Assembly: GCF_029784155.1 (NCBI RefSeq)
Contig: NC_073691.1
Span: 64,672,839 to 64,736,838 of the forward strand
DNA length: 64,000 nucleotides
Source of the DNA: Uranotaenia lowii
Taxonomy: Eukaryota > Arthropoda > Insecta > Diptera > Culicidae
Direction: 5' to 3'
Shown here: positions 34,070 through 45,671 of the stretch, one piece after another
Numbering within the stretch: position 1 is the first letter of the stretch
How the letters are laid out: each line of letters starts with the position of its first letter
Notes under the pieces: generated by a model
Databases searched by the model: none
The model's input: only the letters and a program-made list of their open reading frames with translations
What the model was told of the DNA's origin: nothing
Made by a program: the position numbers and the translations under genes

Positions 34070-37000
34070 TCTCATGTCTCATGTCTCAAGTCTCATGTCT
34101 TATGTCTCATGTCTCTTGTCTAAGGTCACTGATCTTATTTTTCTGGTCTCAGGTCTCCTGTCCTAGGTCTCAAGTCTTATATTTCATGACTCATGTCTCA
34201 TGTCTCATGTCTCATGTCTCATGTCTCATGTCTCATGTCTCATATCTCATGTCTCATGTCTCATGTCTCATGTCTCATGTCTCATGTCTCATGTCTCATG
34301 TCTCATGTCTCATTTCTCATGTCTCATGTCTCATGTCTCATGTCTCATGTCTCATATCTCATGTCTCATGTCTCATGTCTCATGTCTCATGTCTCATGTC
34401 TCATGTCTCATGTCTCATGTCTCATGTCTCATGTCTCATGTCTCATGTCTCATGTCTCATGTCTCATGTCTCATGTCTCATGTCTCATGTCTCATGTCTC
34501 ATGTCTCATGTCTCATGTCTCATGTCTCATGTCTCATGTCTCATGTCTCATGTCTCATGTCTCATGTCTCATGTCTCATGTCTCATGTCTCATGTCTCAT
34601 GTCTCATGTCTCATGTCTCATGTCTCATGTCTCATGTCTCATGTCTCATGTCTCATGTCTCATGTCTCATGTCTCATGTCTCATGTCTCATGCCTCATGT
34701 CTCATGTCTCATGTCTCATGTCTCATGTCTCATGTCTCATGTCTCATGTCTCATGTCTAATGTCTCATGTCTCATGTCTCATGTCTCATGTCTCATGTCT
34801 CAAGTCTCATGTCTCATGTCTCATGTCTCATGTCTCATGTCTCATGTCTCATGTCTCATGTCTCATGTCTCATGTCTCATGTCTCATGTCTCATGTCTCA
34901 TGTCTCATGTCTCATGTCTCGTGTCTCATGTCTCATGTCTCATGTCTCATGTCTCATGTCTCATGTCTCATGTCTCATGTCTCATGTCTCATGTCTCATG
35001 TCTCATGTCTCATGTCTCATGTCTCATGTCTCATGTCTCATGTCTCATGTCTCATGTCTCATGTCTCATGTCTCATGTCTCATGTCTCATGTCTCATTTC
35101 TCATGTCTCATGTCTCATGTCTCATGTCTCATGTCTCATGTCTCATATCTCATGTCTCATGTCTCATGTCTCATGTCTCATGGCTCATGTCTCATGTCTC
35201 ATGTCTCATGTCTCATGTCTCATGTCTCATGTCTCATGTCTCAGTCTCATGTCTCATGTCTCATGTCTCATGTCTCATGTCTCATGTCTCATTTCTCATG
35301 TCTCATGTCTCATGTCTCATGTCTCATGTCTCATGTCTCATATCTCATGTCTCATGTCTCATGTCTCATGTCTCATGTCTCATGTCTCATGTCTCATGTC
35401 TCATGTCTCATGTCTCATGTCTCATGTCTCATGTCTCATGTCTCATGTCTCATGTCTCATGTCTCATGTCTCATGTCTCATGTCTCATGTCTCATGTCTC
35501 ATGTCTCATGTCTCATGTCTCATGTCTCATGTCTCATGTCTCATGTCTCATGTCTCATGTCTCATGTCTCATGTCTCATGTCTCATGTCTCATGTCTCAT
35601 GTCTCATGTCTCATGTCTCATGTCTCATGTCTCATGTCTCATGTCTCATGTCTCATGTCTCATGTCTCATGTCTCATGTCTCATGTCTCATGTCTCATGT
35701 CTCATGTCTTATGTCTTATGTCTTATGTCTCATGTCTCATGTCTCATGTCTCATGTCTCATGTCTCATGTCTCATGTCTCATGTCTCAAGTCTCATGTCT
35801 CATGTCTCATGTCTCATGTCTCATGTCTCATGTCTCATGTCTCATGTCTCATGTCTCATGTCTCATGTCTCATGTCTCATGTCTCATGTCTCATGTCTCA
35901 TGTCTCATGTCTCATGTCTCATGTCTCATGTCTCATGTCTCATGTCTCATGTCTCATGTCTCATGTCTCATGTCTCATGTCTCATGTCTCATGTCTCATG
36001 TCTCATGTCTCATGTCTCATGTCTCATGTCTCATGTCTCATGTCTCATGTCTCATGTCTCATGTCTCATGTCTCATGTCTCATGTCTCATGTCTCATGTC
36101 TCATGTCTCATGTCTCATGTCTCATGTCTCATGTCTCATGTCTCATGTCTCATGTCTCATGTCTCATGTCTCATGTCTCATTTCTCATGTCTCATGTCTC
36201 ATGTCTCATGTCTCATGTCTCATGTCTCATATCTCATGTCTCATGTCTCATGTCTCATGTCTCATGGCTCATGGCTCATGTCTCATGTCTCATGTCTCAT
36301 GTCTCATGTCTCATGTCTCATGTCTCATGTCTCAGTCTCATGTCTCATGTCTCATGTCTCATGTCTCATGTCTCATGTCTCATTTCTCATGTCTCATGTC
36401 TCATGTCTCATGTCTCATGTCTCATGTCTCATATCTCATGTCTCATGTCTCATGTCTCATGTCTCATGTCTCATGTCTCATGTCTCATGTCTCATGTCTC
36501 ATGTCTCATGTCTCATGTCTCATGTCTCATGTCTCATGTCTCATGTCTCATGTCTCATGTCTCATGTCTCATGTCTCATGTCTCATGTCTCATGTCTCAT
36601 GTCTCATGTCTCATGTCTCATGTCTCATGTCTCATGTCTCATGCCTCATGTCTCATGTCTCATGTCTCATGTCTCATGTCTCATGTCTCATGTCTCATGT
36701 CTCATGTCTCATGTCTCATGTCTAATGTCTCATGTCTCATGTCTCATGTCTCATGTCTCATGTCTCAAGTCTCATGTCTCATGTCTCATGTCTCATGTCT
36801 CATGTCTCATGTCTCATGTCTCATGTCTCATGTCTCATGTCTCATGTCTCATGTCTCATGTCTCATGTCTCATGTCTCATGTCTCATGTCTCATGTCTCA
36901 TGTCTCATGTCTCATGTCTCATGTCTCATGTCTCATGTCTCATGTCTCATGTCTCATGTCTCATGTCTCATGTCTCATGTCTCATGTCTCATGTCTCATG

Positions 37001-40000
37001 TCTCATGTCTCATGTCTCATTTCTCATGTCTCATGTCTCATGTCTCATGTCTCATGTCTCATGTCTCATATCTCATGTCTCATGTCTCATGTCTCATGGC
37101 TCATGGCTCATGTCTCATGTCTCATGTCTCATGTCTCATGTCTCATGTCTCATGTCTCAGTCTCATGTCTCATGTCTCATGTCTCATTTCTCATGTCTCA
37201 TGTCTCATGTCTCATGTCTCATGTCTCATGTCTCATATCTCATGTCTCATGTCTCATGTCTCATGTCTCATGTCTCATGTCTCATGTCTCATGTCTCATG
37301 TCTCATGTCTCATGTCTCATGTCTCATGTCTCATGTCTCATGTCTCATGTCTCATGTCTCATGTCTCATGTCTCATGTCTCATGTCTCATGTCTCATGTC
37401 TCATGTCTCATGTCTCATGTCTCATGTCTCATGTCTCATGTCTCATGTCTCATGTCTCATGTCTCATGTCTCATGTCTCATGTCTCATGTCTCATGTCTC
37501 ATGTCTCATGTCTCATGTCTCATGTCTCATGTCTCATGTCTCATGTCTCATGTCTCATGTCTCATGTCTCATGTCTCATGTCTCATGTCTCATGTCTTAT
37601 GTCTTATGTCTTATGTCTCATGTCTCATGTCTCATGTCTCATGTCTCATGTCTCATGTCTCATGTCTCATGTCTCATTTCTCATGTCTCATGTCTCATGT
37701 CTCATGTCTCATGTCTCATGTCTCATGTCTCATGTCTCATGTCTCATGTCTCATGTCTCATGTCTCATGTCTCATGTCTCATGTCTCATGTCTCATGTCT
37801 CATGTCATATCTCATGTTTTATGTCTCATGTCTCATGTCTCATGTCTCATGTCTCATGTCTCATGTCTCATGTCTCATGCCTTATGTCTCATGTCTCATG
37901 TCTCATGTCTCATGTCTCATGTCTCATGTCTCATGTCTCATGTCTCATGTCTCATGTCTCATGTCTCATGTCTCATGTCTCATGTCTCATGTCTCATGTC
38001 TCATGTCTCATGTCTCATGTCTCATGTCTCATGTCTCCTGTCTCATGTCTCATGTCTCCTGTCTCATGTCTCATGTCTCATGTCTCATGTCTCATGTCTC
38101 ATGTCTCATGTCTCATGTCTCATGTCTCATGTCTCATGTCTCATATCTCATGTCTCATGTCTCATGGCTCATGGCTCATGTCTCATATCTCGTGTCTCAT
38201 GTCTCATGTCTCATGTCTCATGTCTCATGTCTCATGTCTCATGTCTCATGTCTCATGTCTCATGTCTCATGTCTCATGTCTCATGTCTCATGTCTCATGT
38301 CTCATGTCTCATGTCTCATGTCTCATGTCTCATTTCTCATGTCTCATGTCTCATGTCTCATGTCTCATGTCTCATGTCTCATGTCTCATGTCTCATGTCT
38401 CATGTCTCATGTCTCATATCTCATGTCTCATGTCTCATGTCTCATGTCTCATGTCTCATGTCTCATGTCTCATGTCTCATGCCTCATGTCTCATGTCTCA
38501 TGTCTCATGTCTCATGTCTCATGTCTCATGTCTCATGTCTCATGTCTAATGTCTCATGTCTCATGTCTCATGTCTCATGTCTCATGTCTCAAGTCTCATG
38601 TCTCATGTCTCATGTCTCATGTCTCATGTCTCATGTCTCATGTCTCATGTCTCATATCTCATGCCTCAAGTGTCATGTCTCATGGCTTAAGTCTCATGTC
38701 TCATTTCTCATGTCTCATGGCTCATGTCTTATTTCTCATGTCTCATGTTCCATGTCTCATGTCTCATGTCTCATGTCTCATATCTCATGTCTCATGGCTC
38801 ATGGCTCATGGCTCATGTCTCATGTCTCGTGTCTCATGTCTCATGTCTCATGTCTCATGTCTCATGTCTCATGTCTCCTGTCTCATGTCTCATGTCTCAT
38901 GTCTCATGTCTCATGTCTCATGTCTCATGTCTCATGTCTCATGTCTCATGTCTCATGTCTCATGTCTCATGTCTCATGTCTCATGTCTCATGTCTCATGT
39001 CTCATGTCTCATGTCTCATGTCTCATGTCTCCTGTCTCATGTCTCATGTCTCATGTCTCATGTCTCATGTCTCATGCCTTATGTCTCATGTCTCATGTCT
39101 CATGTCTCATGTCTCATGTCTCATGTCTCATGTCTCATGTCTCATGTCTCATGTCTCATGTCTCATGTCTCATGTCTCATGTCTCATGTCTCATGTCTCA
39201 TGTCTCATGTCTCATGTCTCATGTCTCATGTCTCATGTCTCATGTCTCATGTCTCATGTCTCATGTCTCATGTCTCATGTCTCATGTCTCATGTCTCATG
39301 TCTCATGTCTCATGTCTCATGTCTCATGTCTCATGTCTCATGTCTCATGTCTCATGTCTCATGTCTCATGTCTCATGTCTCATGTCTCATGTCTCATGTC
39401 TCATGTCTCATGTCTAATGTCTCATGTCTCATGTCTCATGTCTCATGTCTCATGTCTCAAGTCTCATGTCTCATGTCTCATGTCTCATGTCTCATGTCTC
39501 ATGTCTCATGTCTCATGTCTCATATCTCATGCCTCAAGTGTCATGTCTCATGGCTTAAGTCTCATGTCTCATTTCTCATGTCTCATGGCTCATGTCTTAT
39601 TTCTCATGTCTCATGTTCCATGTCTCATGTCTCATGTCTCATGTCTCATATCTCATGTCTCATGGCTCATGGCTCATGGCTCATGTCTCATGTCTCGTGT
39701 CTCATGTCTCATGTCTCATGTCTCATGTCTCATGTCTCATGTCTCATGTCTCATGTCTCATGTCTCATGTCTCATGTCTCATGTCTCATGTCTCATGTCT
39801 CATGTCTCATGTCTCATGTCTCATGTCTCATGTCTCATGTCTCATGTCTCATGTCTCATGTCTCATGTCTCATGTCTCATGTCTCATGTCTCATGTCTCA
39901 TGTCTCATGTCTCATGTCTCATGTCTCATGTCTCCTGTCTCATGTCTCATGTCGGAGGTCTACTGTCTCTTGTCTTCTGCCTCTTGTCTCAGGTCTCTGG

Positions 40001-40034
40001 TCTCATGTCTCAAGTCACAGGTCTCATGTCTCAA
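34070..40034 (+). repeat. Heptamer satellite (ATGTCTC)n, about 6 kb
   Basis: Roughly 850 copies of ATGTCTC, with single-base variants (CATTTCTC, CATATCTC, TGGCTC, CTTATG, TCTAATG). Variants recur in the same order at long range. The block with TCTAATG then CAAGTCTC appears at 34756, 36720, 38544 and 39412, and CATATCTCATGCCTCAAGTG at 38653 and 39521 (868 bp, 124 heptamers). A rare TCTCAGTCTC phase slip occurs at 35241, 36332 and 37157. Because 7 is not a multiple of 3, all plus frames read the same MSHVSCL repeat without a stop, while every minus frame hits TGA. The huge open frames (up to 1988 codons) are artefacts. The array degenerates after about 39950. Confidence 0.95.
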
Positions 40035-40035
40035 T

Positions 40036-40075
40036 GTCATTATCATATCATCATATCATCATATCATCATATCAA
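40036..40075. repeat. Short CATCATAT microsatellite
   Basis: Four to five copies of an 8-bp CATCATAT-like unit at the right margin of the heptamer array, still inside the TIR element. Confidence 0.75.
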
Positions 40076-40248
40076 TTGCTCCCTGTCCCAATTTCCAAGT
40101 TTTTTACACGATTTTCCGCATTTAGAACGGGTTTTCACGTGGTACGTATTATCGCGTAAAAAACCTTACTGCATACTTAGATATGCTCATAAAGTGAGCA
40201 TTTCAGATTTATTCCCAACAAAGCCCAAAAAAAAAAATTAAAATTTAA

Positions 40249-40404
40249 CCCTTCGTTTCATGATTTTTTTGTTTTTCCTTAAAAATCATTTTAAACAGTT
40301 GAAAAAAACGCGAACATAACGAAAAAAAAATCAAAATAAATTACGATTCTTAAATTTTTCCACATATAAATTTATGCAAATTTGTTACTTTATGAAACGA
40401 AGGG
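40249..40404. mobile_element. piggyBac-like MITE, 156 bp
   Basis: CCCTTCGTTTCATGA at the left and the reverse complement ATGAAACGAAGGG at the right form 13-bp perfect TIRs. TTAA lies directly outside each end (40245-40248 and 40405-40408). A TTAA duplication with ends starting CCC is the signature of piggyBac-type transposition. The interior is A/T-rich and non-coding. Confidence 0.85.
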
Positions 40405-41791
40405 TTAAGATATTTTAAAATGTGTTTCTTCACTTTTATAACTTTTTCAAATTTTTGAATTTTTTTTCGAAATCTGATATTTTTTTAATTTTTTTTACTA
40501 ATACTATTTTTGACTAATCTAAGAAAAAGTCAATCGAAACCCCTTAAAACCGTTAATTTTTTTTTTTCAAATGAAGAAAAAATACTTCCTTAGTAGAGCA
40601 TAATTCTTGATTCGCTGGAAACTCACGGAATATTTTATTTATTCAACAAATAATTATAGCGATGTTTAATTTATTGTAGGGTATGCATCCTGGATTCCTC
40701 GAATTAAATCGGACATGCCAGGTTTTCATATTCAGTAAATATTTTATCCTAGATAATTGTTTTTTTTTTTGTGGAATTTGAAAATTGAATTGAAGCCAAA
40801 ACTTTGAGGGAAAAATTCTGAAATGCTTACTCTAGGAGCCCCTATTTAGACATCATTTAGCTTTCTTAAAAACGAATAAAATATATCGTTTTCCAATTTA
40901 AAGGTAGCCAAGAATACACACACATAGTAAGGGAAAAATGGAAAAAAGGTTTTTGAAAACCCACCAAATACATTTTTTTGGTTGGTCAGAAAAAATAACA
41001 TATGTAAAATTTCTGCTAAATCGGACTTTTAGGCGCTCGAAGTTTCGCCCAAGGGTGGACCACAGCGAATCGAAAAAATAGAAATTTTAATTTTCGTGTC
41101 AAATGAAAAATGCATAAAACATCGGAAGTTGGTGAACCTGAAAGTCCATTTTTGGACATCAGTTTCGAGTTAATACCAGATCTTTATGTTAAATGCATTA
41201 TTAAGTCATTTGACATCAAAATCAAAATTAAGATTTTGCCGATTTCCTTAGGCCCCCCTTTGGAGAAACTTTGAGCGGTTTGAGGCACTCCTTAATCAGT
41301 TTCGATTGAACTGAAATTTCGCACAGGTTAGATATCGGAGCCAATCTACAAAACGCTGTGATCGGTTTGCGAAATTTGACATGAAGCCAAGAGGGTCATG
41401 ATAAATGTGCCACCCCTGTATACACATACTCATTATTGTTGTCTTTATTTTCACTAGTTGACTCTTAGTTATTTTAGAGATTGCCATAACAACTTTTTTG
41501 TTGCAAATCTAAATCAAGAAGATTTACTGTTCTAGTTAATGTCGATAAAGCCTAAAACATCAAGTTAGTTGAAAACGGAAACATTAGATTTCCCAAGTAT
41601 ACTTATTAAGAATATTCGATCTTGTGGAAAAGATCGATCTACAAGATCGATTCAGTTAAATGGTCGTAGGATCGATCCACCTAAAAATCTGAGCAAGAGG
41701 ATCGATATCTGATAGATCGATCTGTTCCAGTGTAGACAAGGGAGAGTTTTTTCATAATGTTTCTATTTAGGTTTTCACTTTTTTTTTGTTT
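40405..41791. other. Non-coding stretch with a GATCGAT cluster
   Basis: Nothing coding recognised. Between 41617 and 41730 the word GATCGAT occurs about five times in 110 bp. A looser set of GATC/CGATC words resumes at 42490-42665 on the far side of the MITE at 41792, so the MITE may have inserted into one GATC-rich repeat. Confidence 0.4.
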
Positions 41792-41893
41792 CGATTATAG
41801 TCGTTTTACCATCTTTATGGCATTCGCGACTTTATCAACGTTACAGTTGGCGGATCGTTATTGAAAAACTTATTATATTATGTGTTCGATGTT

Positions 41894-41962
41894 TACTCTT
41901 GGGCTCGAACTCGCGGACATCGGCTCAGGAGACAACAGACTTGCCAACTGAGCTATATCGAA
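41894..41962 (-). repeat. tRNA-like sequence, probable SINE head
   Basis: Read on the minus strand, TAGCTCAGTTGGCA (box A) and GAGTTCGAGCCC (box B) are 30 bases apart, as in RNA polymerase III type 2 promoters. The stems are incomplete, so this is a tRNA-derived relic rather than a working tRNA. Confidence 0.6.
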
Positions 41963-42049
41963 AGCTCATTAGGTTTTCACGATGTATTGAAATCTGCATA
42001 CAAAAAGTCATCAAAAGCCAATCAAACTCCAATATCGAATTGATTAAGG

Positions 42050-42205
42050 TTGCCAGAGCTATCCCGCGCCTAACCGTGTCGGGCTATTTTATCTGAAAAC
42101 CTGTCAAAATCCGGGCATGTAAATTCATAATTCTCAACCCAAAATCTGGAGACACATTCGGGCAAATTTGTGTAAATCCCAGTTATTATGCAAAAAAAAA
42201 AAATA
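42050..42205 (+). repeat. Dispersed repeat with A-run, copy 1
   Basis: GGTTGCCAG..., AAAACCTGTCAAAATCCGGG, GCAAATTTGTGTAAATCCCAG and a final A-run align with 48994-49160 in the same orientation. It looks like the 3' part of a retroelement. No frame is shared. Confidence 0.55.
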
Positions 42206-42249
42206 ACGAAGTCGCGAATGCCATAAAGATGGTAAAACGACTATAATCG

Positions 42250-43052
42250 AAAAAAAAAAGAAATTCAATAAAAATTCAAAAAAATTGAAACATTTTTTAT
42301 CGAAACCCATCAGCAGATATTTTGAATCGTACTTTAGGCTTCATTCCTTGGGCGCAAAAATGAAACATCAATGAAGTTCAAGTAAGATTATGTAAACAAG
42401 GTGAAATCGGACAAATTTCCAAATTAAGTTTTAAATATTTGAGCAATAATCTGGTAAGCTTATACTAGATGTTCAACAGTTTGACATTAAATCAGTAATC
42501 TAGATTGGATCTAAATAACTCGGTTCAACGAGAAAAGGAATCCAAAACATTGAAAGATCGAATCGAAAATAAACCGATCTAATCATATTTTTCCATATAA
42601 AAAATCGATCCAAAAAAACGTAAATCTGAGTTAAATCCAAAGTTCGATCCAAGATAGATCAATCTTAATGCTTATAATTCAAAACATGGCCTAGAAACGT
42701 TTCGAAAAACATGGCCGTATAGTGAAACGCGGTACAACAAATCATTCATTTACATACAAATCCAAAGAAATTCAAAGTGGTAAGATCCCAATTTGTAAAT
42801 GTAGTAGGTAGCACGCTTTATGAGCTTATGTCGTTTTTTTTTGCATCGGATATCTAATATACAAACATAGCAAGTAGTTTCGTTTGTACTTTAACGCTCT
42901 AGATGTTTTTTTTGCTGAAAATTCACAGAAGCTACAAACAACTTTTGTTCTATGAAAAACTTCGTTCATAAGAATTATTTTGATATTTTATTCTCAAATT
43001 GCACAAACACAGAGCTACTAAACTTGACCTTCAGTACTTTTTCAGTTGTACT
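42250..43052. other. Non-coding stretch
   Basis: About 800 A/T-rich bases, partly the GATC-rich sequence noted above. No gene or terminal repeat found. Confidence 0.35.
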
Positions 43053-43621
43053 CAGCAAACATTTTTGTAGGTATATTTCTCAACAACTTTGTTATACGTT
43101 TCATATACATTATAGAATGATCGTATGAAACACGAAAAAACAGCATTTACCTACCAAAGTGGAGGCAATATAAACACAAATTTTCAACTTCTTGCTAAAG
43201 CGATAAGTCTATACGATTTCGACACCATATACGAACATACTGAAAGAATGCAAGAGAACATAAATTATTTTTCTCTCATCTCATGCGAACTGTTGCCAGC
43301 GACAATATATGCCGCTTCTGTCATTGAGCAATTCTTGCAAATACACCATCTGATTTTTAGCAATCTGGTTGCACTGCTGGTCGCAAAGAGAACAACAAAG
43401 CTGTTCTCTCTTTTGACCCACGCGGGAGAAAAAAAGAAACGAATTACTTCTTCAAAATCTGCAAACATGGCGGACTTTTTATCATATCCGATTTAAACCA
43501 TTTAATACGACTTAGAGTAACGATTTTTACGACATTTTACTTGCGTTAGTTGGAATTACGATTCACAGTAACGTTTTTAATGACTTGAGTTATCATTTTT
43601 AATGCGATTTCATGTTTGCTG
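43053..43621. mobile_element. Possible TIR element with CAGCAAACAT ends
   Basis: CAGCAAACAT at the left and ATGTTTGCTG at the right form 10-bp perfect TIRs across 569 bp. Bases beyond the ten do not continue to match, and no target duplication was seen. An open frame of 123 codons (43125-43496) lies inside, with no motif I recognise; it may be incidental. CAG...CTG ends would fit a hAT- or CACTA-like relative, but this is weak. Confidence 0.4.
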
Positions 43622-44117
43622 GGTAGTTTTTACACACTTCAACCATTTCTTATAACTTTTGAAACATATTAACATCCATAGCTACATATATGTTTATATA
43701 GTTTTTTGTTAAAATTAGCTTTCAAATATTTGAGATATTTCAACTTTATATGAAAAGTAAATATTCTGTTTTTTTTCGAATTGACGTACTTTCGTTCAGA
43801 TGGGGTTCATGTTTCATCTCTCCTTCCTAATTTAGGATATTTGTTTCTAAAAAAATCAATCCAGAACGGTGGTAACTTCTTGACCAACTTACTTACTTAC
43901 TTAATGATCCCGCGCCGATCCTCCGGTGCATAGGGCCGTGGTAAAAGACCTCCACTGTTGACGATCCGGAGCCAGCGTCTTAACTTGGTCCCAGTCAAGA
44001 TTCTCGTCGACAGTTCGGATTTCAGCGGCTAGGCTTCGCCGTCACGAGTTTCTGGGTCTGCCTCTTCTTCGATGACCTTCAGGATTCCAATCTAGCGCCT
44101 CTCTGCAAATCTCGTTT

Positions 44118-45527
44118 TCATCTCTTCGCAGCGTGTGCCCAATTGCCAGGCCACCAAGCGCGAATGATATTCCGCAGGCAGCGGTTTACAAATACTTGCA
44201 GTTTTCGCGTCGTTACCGCATATGTGCACCAAGTTTCGCACCCGTACAGCAATACGGATTTGACGTTTGAGTTGAAGATTCGAATTTTCGTTCGTAGAGA
44301 GATCTGGCGTGACCGCCAGATGTTTCGGAGACTCGCAAACGCAAATCGGGCCTTTCTGATCCGGGTTTCGATGTCTTTTCTGGTACCACCATCAGGCATT
44401 ATCTGGCTACCAAGATACTGGAAGCACTCCACTTTCTCAACTTGTTGCCCAGCTACCATGAAACTGGAGGGATTTTACGTGTTGATCTCCATCGAGTTGG
44501 TCTTTCCGACATTGACTTTGAGATCTGCTGCCTTGGAACTTTCGGTGAGGTCGTCTAGTTTGCTCTGCATATCTGGTTGTGTTTGGGCGAGCAAAACAAT
44601 ATCGTCAGCCAGGTCAAGGTCGTTCAGTTGCTCCATTGTTGAAGGATTCCACGGCAATCCTCGGTTCGGTGCACAGTCAATTGATCCAATCAGAATCTCA
44701 TCCATTACGATTAGAAAAAGTAGCGGTGATAGAATACATCCTTGTCTCACTCCAGCAGTTACCGGGATTGGTTCGGACAAGACACCGTTGTGCAAGACCT
44801 TGCACGAAAATGATTCGTACTGTGCTTCGATGAGATGGACTAGTTTTTCTGGGACCCCTCGTCGCCTTAGAGCTGCCCAGATGTTTTCATGGTTAAATCG
44901 GTCGAATGCTTTTTCGAAATCAACGAACACCAGCAGAAGAGAGTCCTGGAATTCGTTGATTTGTTCCTGTATGATTTGTAGCGTTGTGATGTGGTCCACA
45001 CATGATCGTCCGGATCGGAACCCAGCTTGTTGCCGTCGAAGTGTAGCGTCGATTTTCTCCTGGATCCTGTTCAGGATCACTTTGCAGAGTACTTTGAGGG
45101 TTGTACAGATCAACGTTATGCCTCGCCAGTTACCGCACTCTGTCAGGTCTCCTTTCTTCGGGACCTTTACGAGAGTACCCTGCATCCAGTCGGCCGGGAA
45201 TGTTGCAGTATCCCAGATGTCAGCGAAAAGACAGCGCAACATTTGTGCTGACAGGGCAGGGTCGGCTTTCAGCATTTCAGCAGGGATGTAATCGATCCCA
45301 GGTGCTTTGTTGGATTTCATGTTTTTGATTGCCGCTTCTATTTCAGCCAGCGAGGGCGCTTCCGAGTTGACGCCATTTATGCGACTCACTGTTGGCGCTT
45401 CGAGCTGCGGGTTCTGTTGGCCATCGCTATTCGTGACTCGGAAGAGTTGTTCGAAGTGCTCAGTCCATCGTTTGAGCTGATCTGTTCGATCGGTCAATAA
45501 CTGACCTGCTCGGTCTTTCAGCGGCAT
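44118..45527 (-). pseudogene. LINE reverse transcriptase region, broken
   Basis: The 45527-44475 frame holds the linker and fingers (CGNWRGITLICTTLKV, AGFRSGRSCVDHITT), FVDFEKAFDRFNHE, GVRQGCILSPLLF and the catalytic LADDIVLL. It then ends at a stop after NSMEINT. The following 44459-44118 frame has VECFQYLGSQIMPDGG and SVLLYGCETWCTYAV, the thumb and DUF6451-like C-terminal region, so a frameshift or stop separates them. LADD replaces the usual F/YADD. The copy also preserves the uninterrupted CTCAAAGTACTCTGCAAAG site, where the sister copy carries an insertion. Confidence 0.85.
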
Positions 45528-45671
45528 TTTTGCATTAGTCCTTGCACCACTGAGGCGGCGAGAAATGTCATATAGTAATCGGATATCTCCATTGGCGGCG
45601 GCTTTTTCTCCCTCTTCGGCTAGGGAGTTTGTCCAGGCTCTCTTGTCTCGTCTACAAGCTCGTTTAACTGC

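Larger units (their letters stand above)
33979..40171. mobile_element. TIR-bounded element containing the 7-bp satellite
   Basis: The left end is CAGTAAGGTTTTTTTAACGCG and the right end, reversed, is CAGTAAGGTTTTTTACGCG. They are nearly perfect TIRs facing each other across 6.2 kb. CATAC flanks the outside on both sides (33974-33978 and 40172-40176), a possible 5-bp target duplication if the left end begins one base before CAG. About 90 bp on the left and 135 bp on the right are non-satellite; the rest is the heptamer array. There is no transposase. The simplest reading is a MITE in which an internal heptamer expanded. Confidence 0.75.
41792..42249. mobile_element. MITE with 41-bp perfect TIRs carrying SINE-like cargo
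   Basis: CGATTATAGTCGTTTTACCA... (41792-41832) is repeated exactly in reverse complement at 42209-42249. The 458-bp body holds a tRNA-like segment on the minus strand and a plus-strand repeat with an A-run. The outer flanks are T/A-rich runs, so the target duplication cannot be read. No transposase is encoded. Confidence 0.85.

Noticed and set aside
34006..40241. Open frames of 505-1988 codons
   Set aside because: All are readings of the heptamer satellite in different phases and repeat MSHVSCL. No start context, domain or codon bias supports a protein.
43125..43496. 123-codon frame as a host gene
   Set aside because: It has no recognisable domain and lies inside a probable TIR element; kept only as a note there.
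44143..45291. 382-codon plus-strand frame
   Set aside because: It is antisense to the LINE reverse transcriptase, and the same shadow recurs opposite the other copy (56278-57300).
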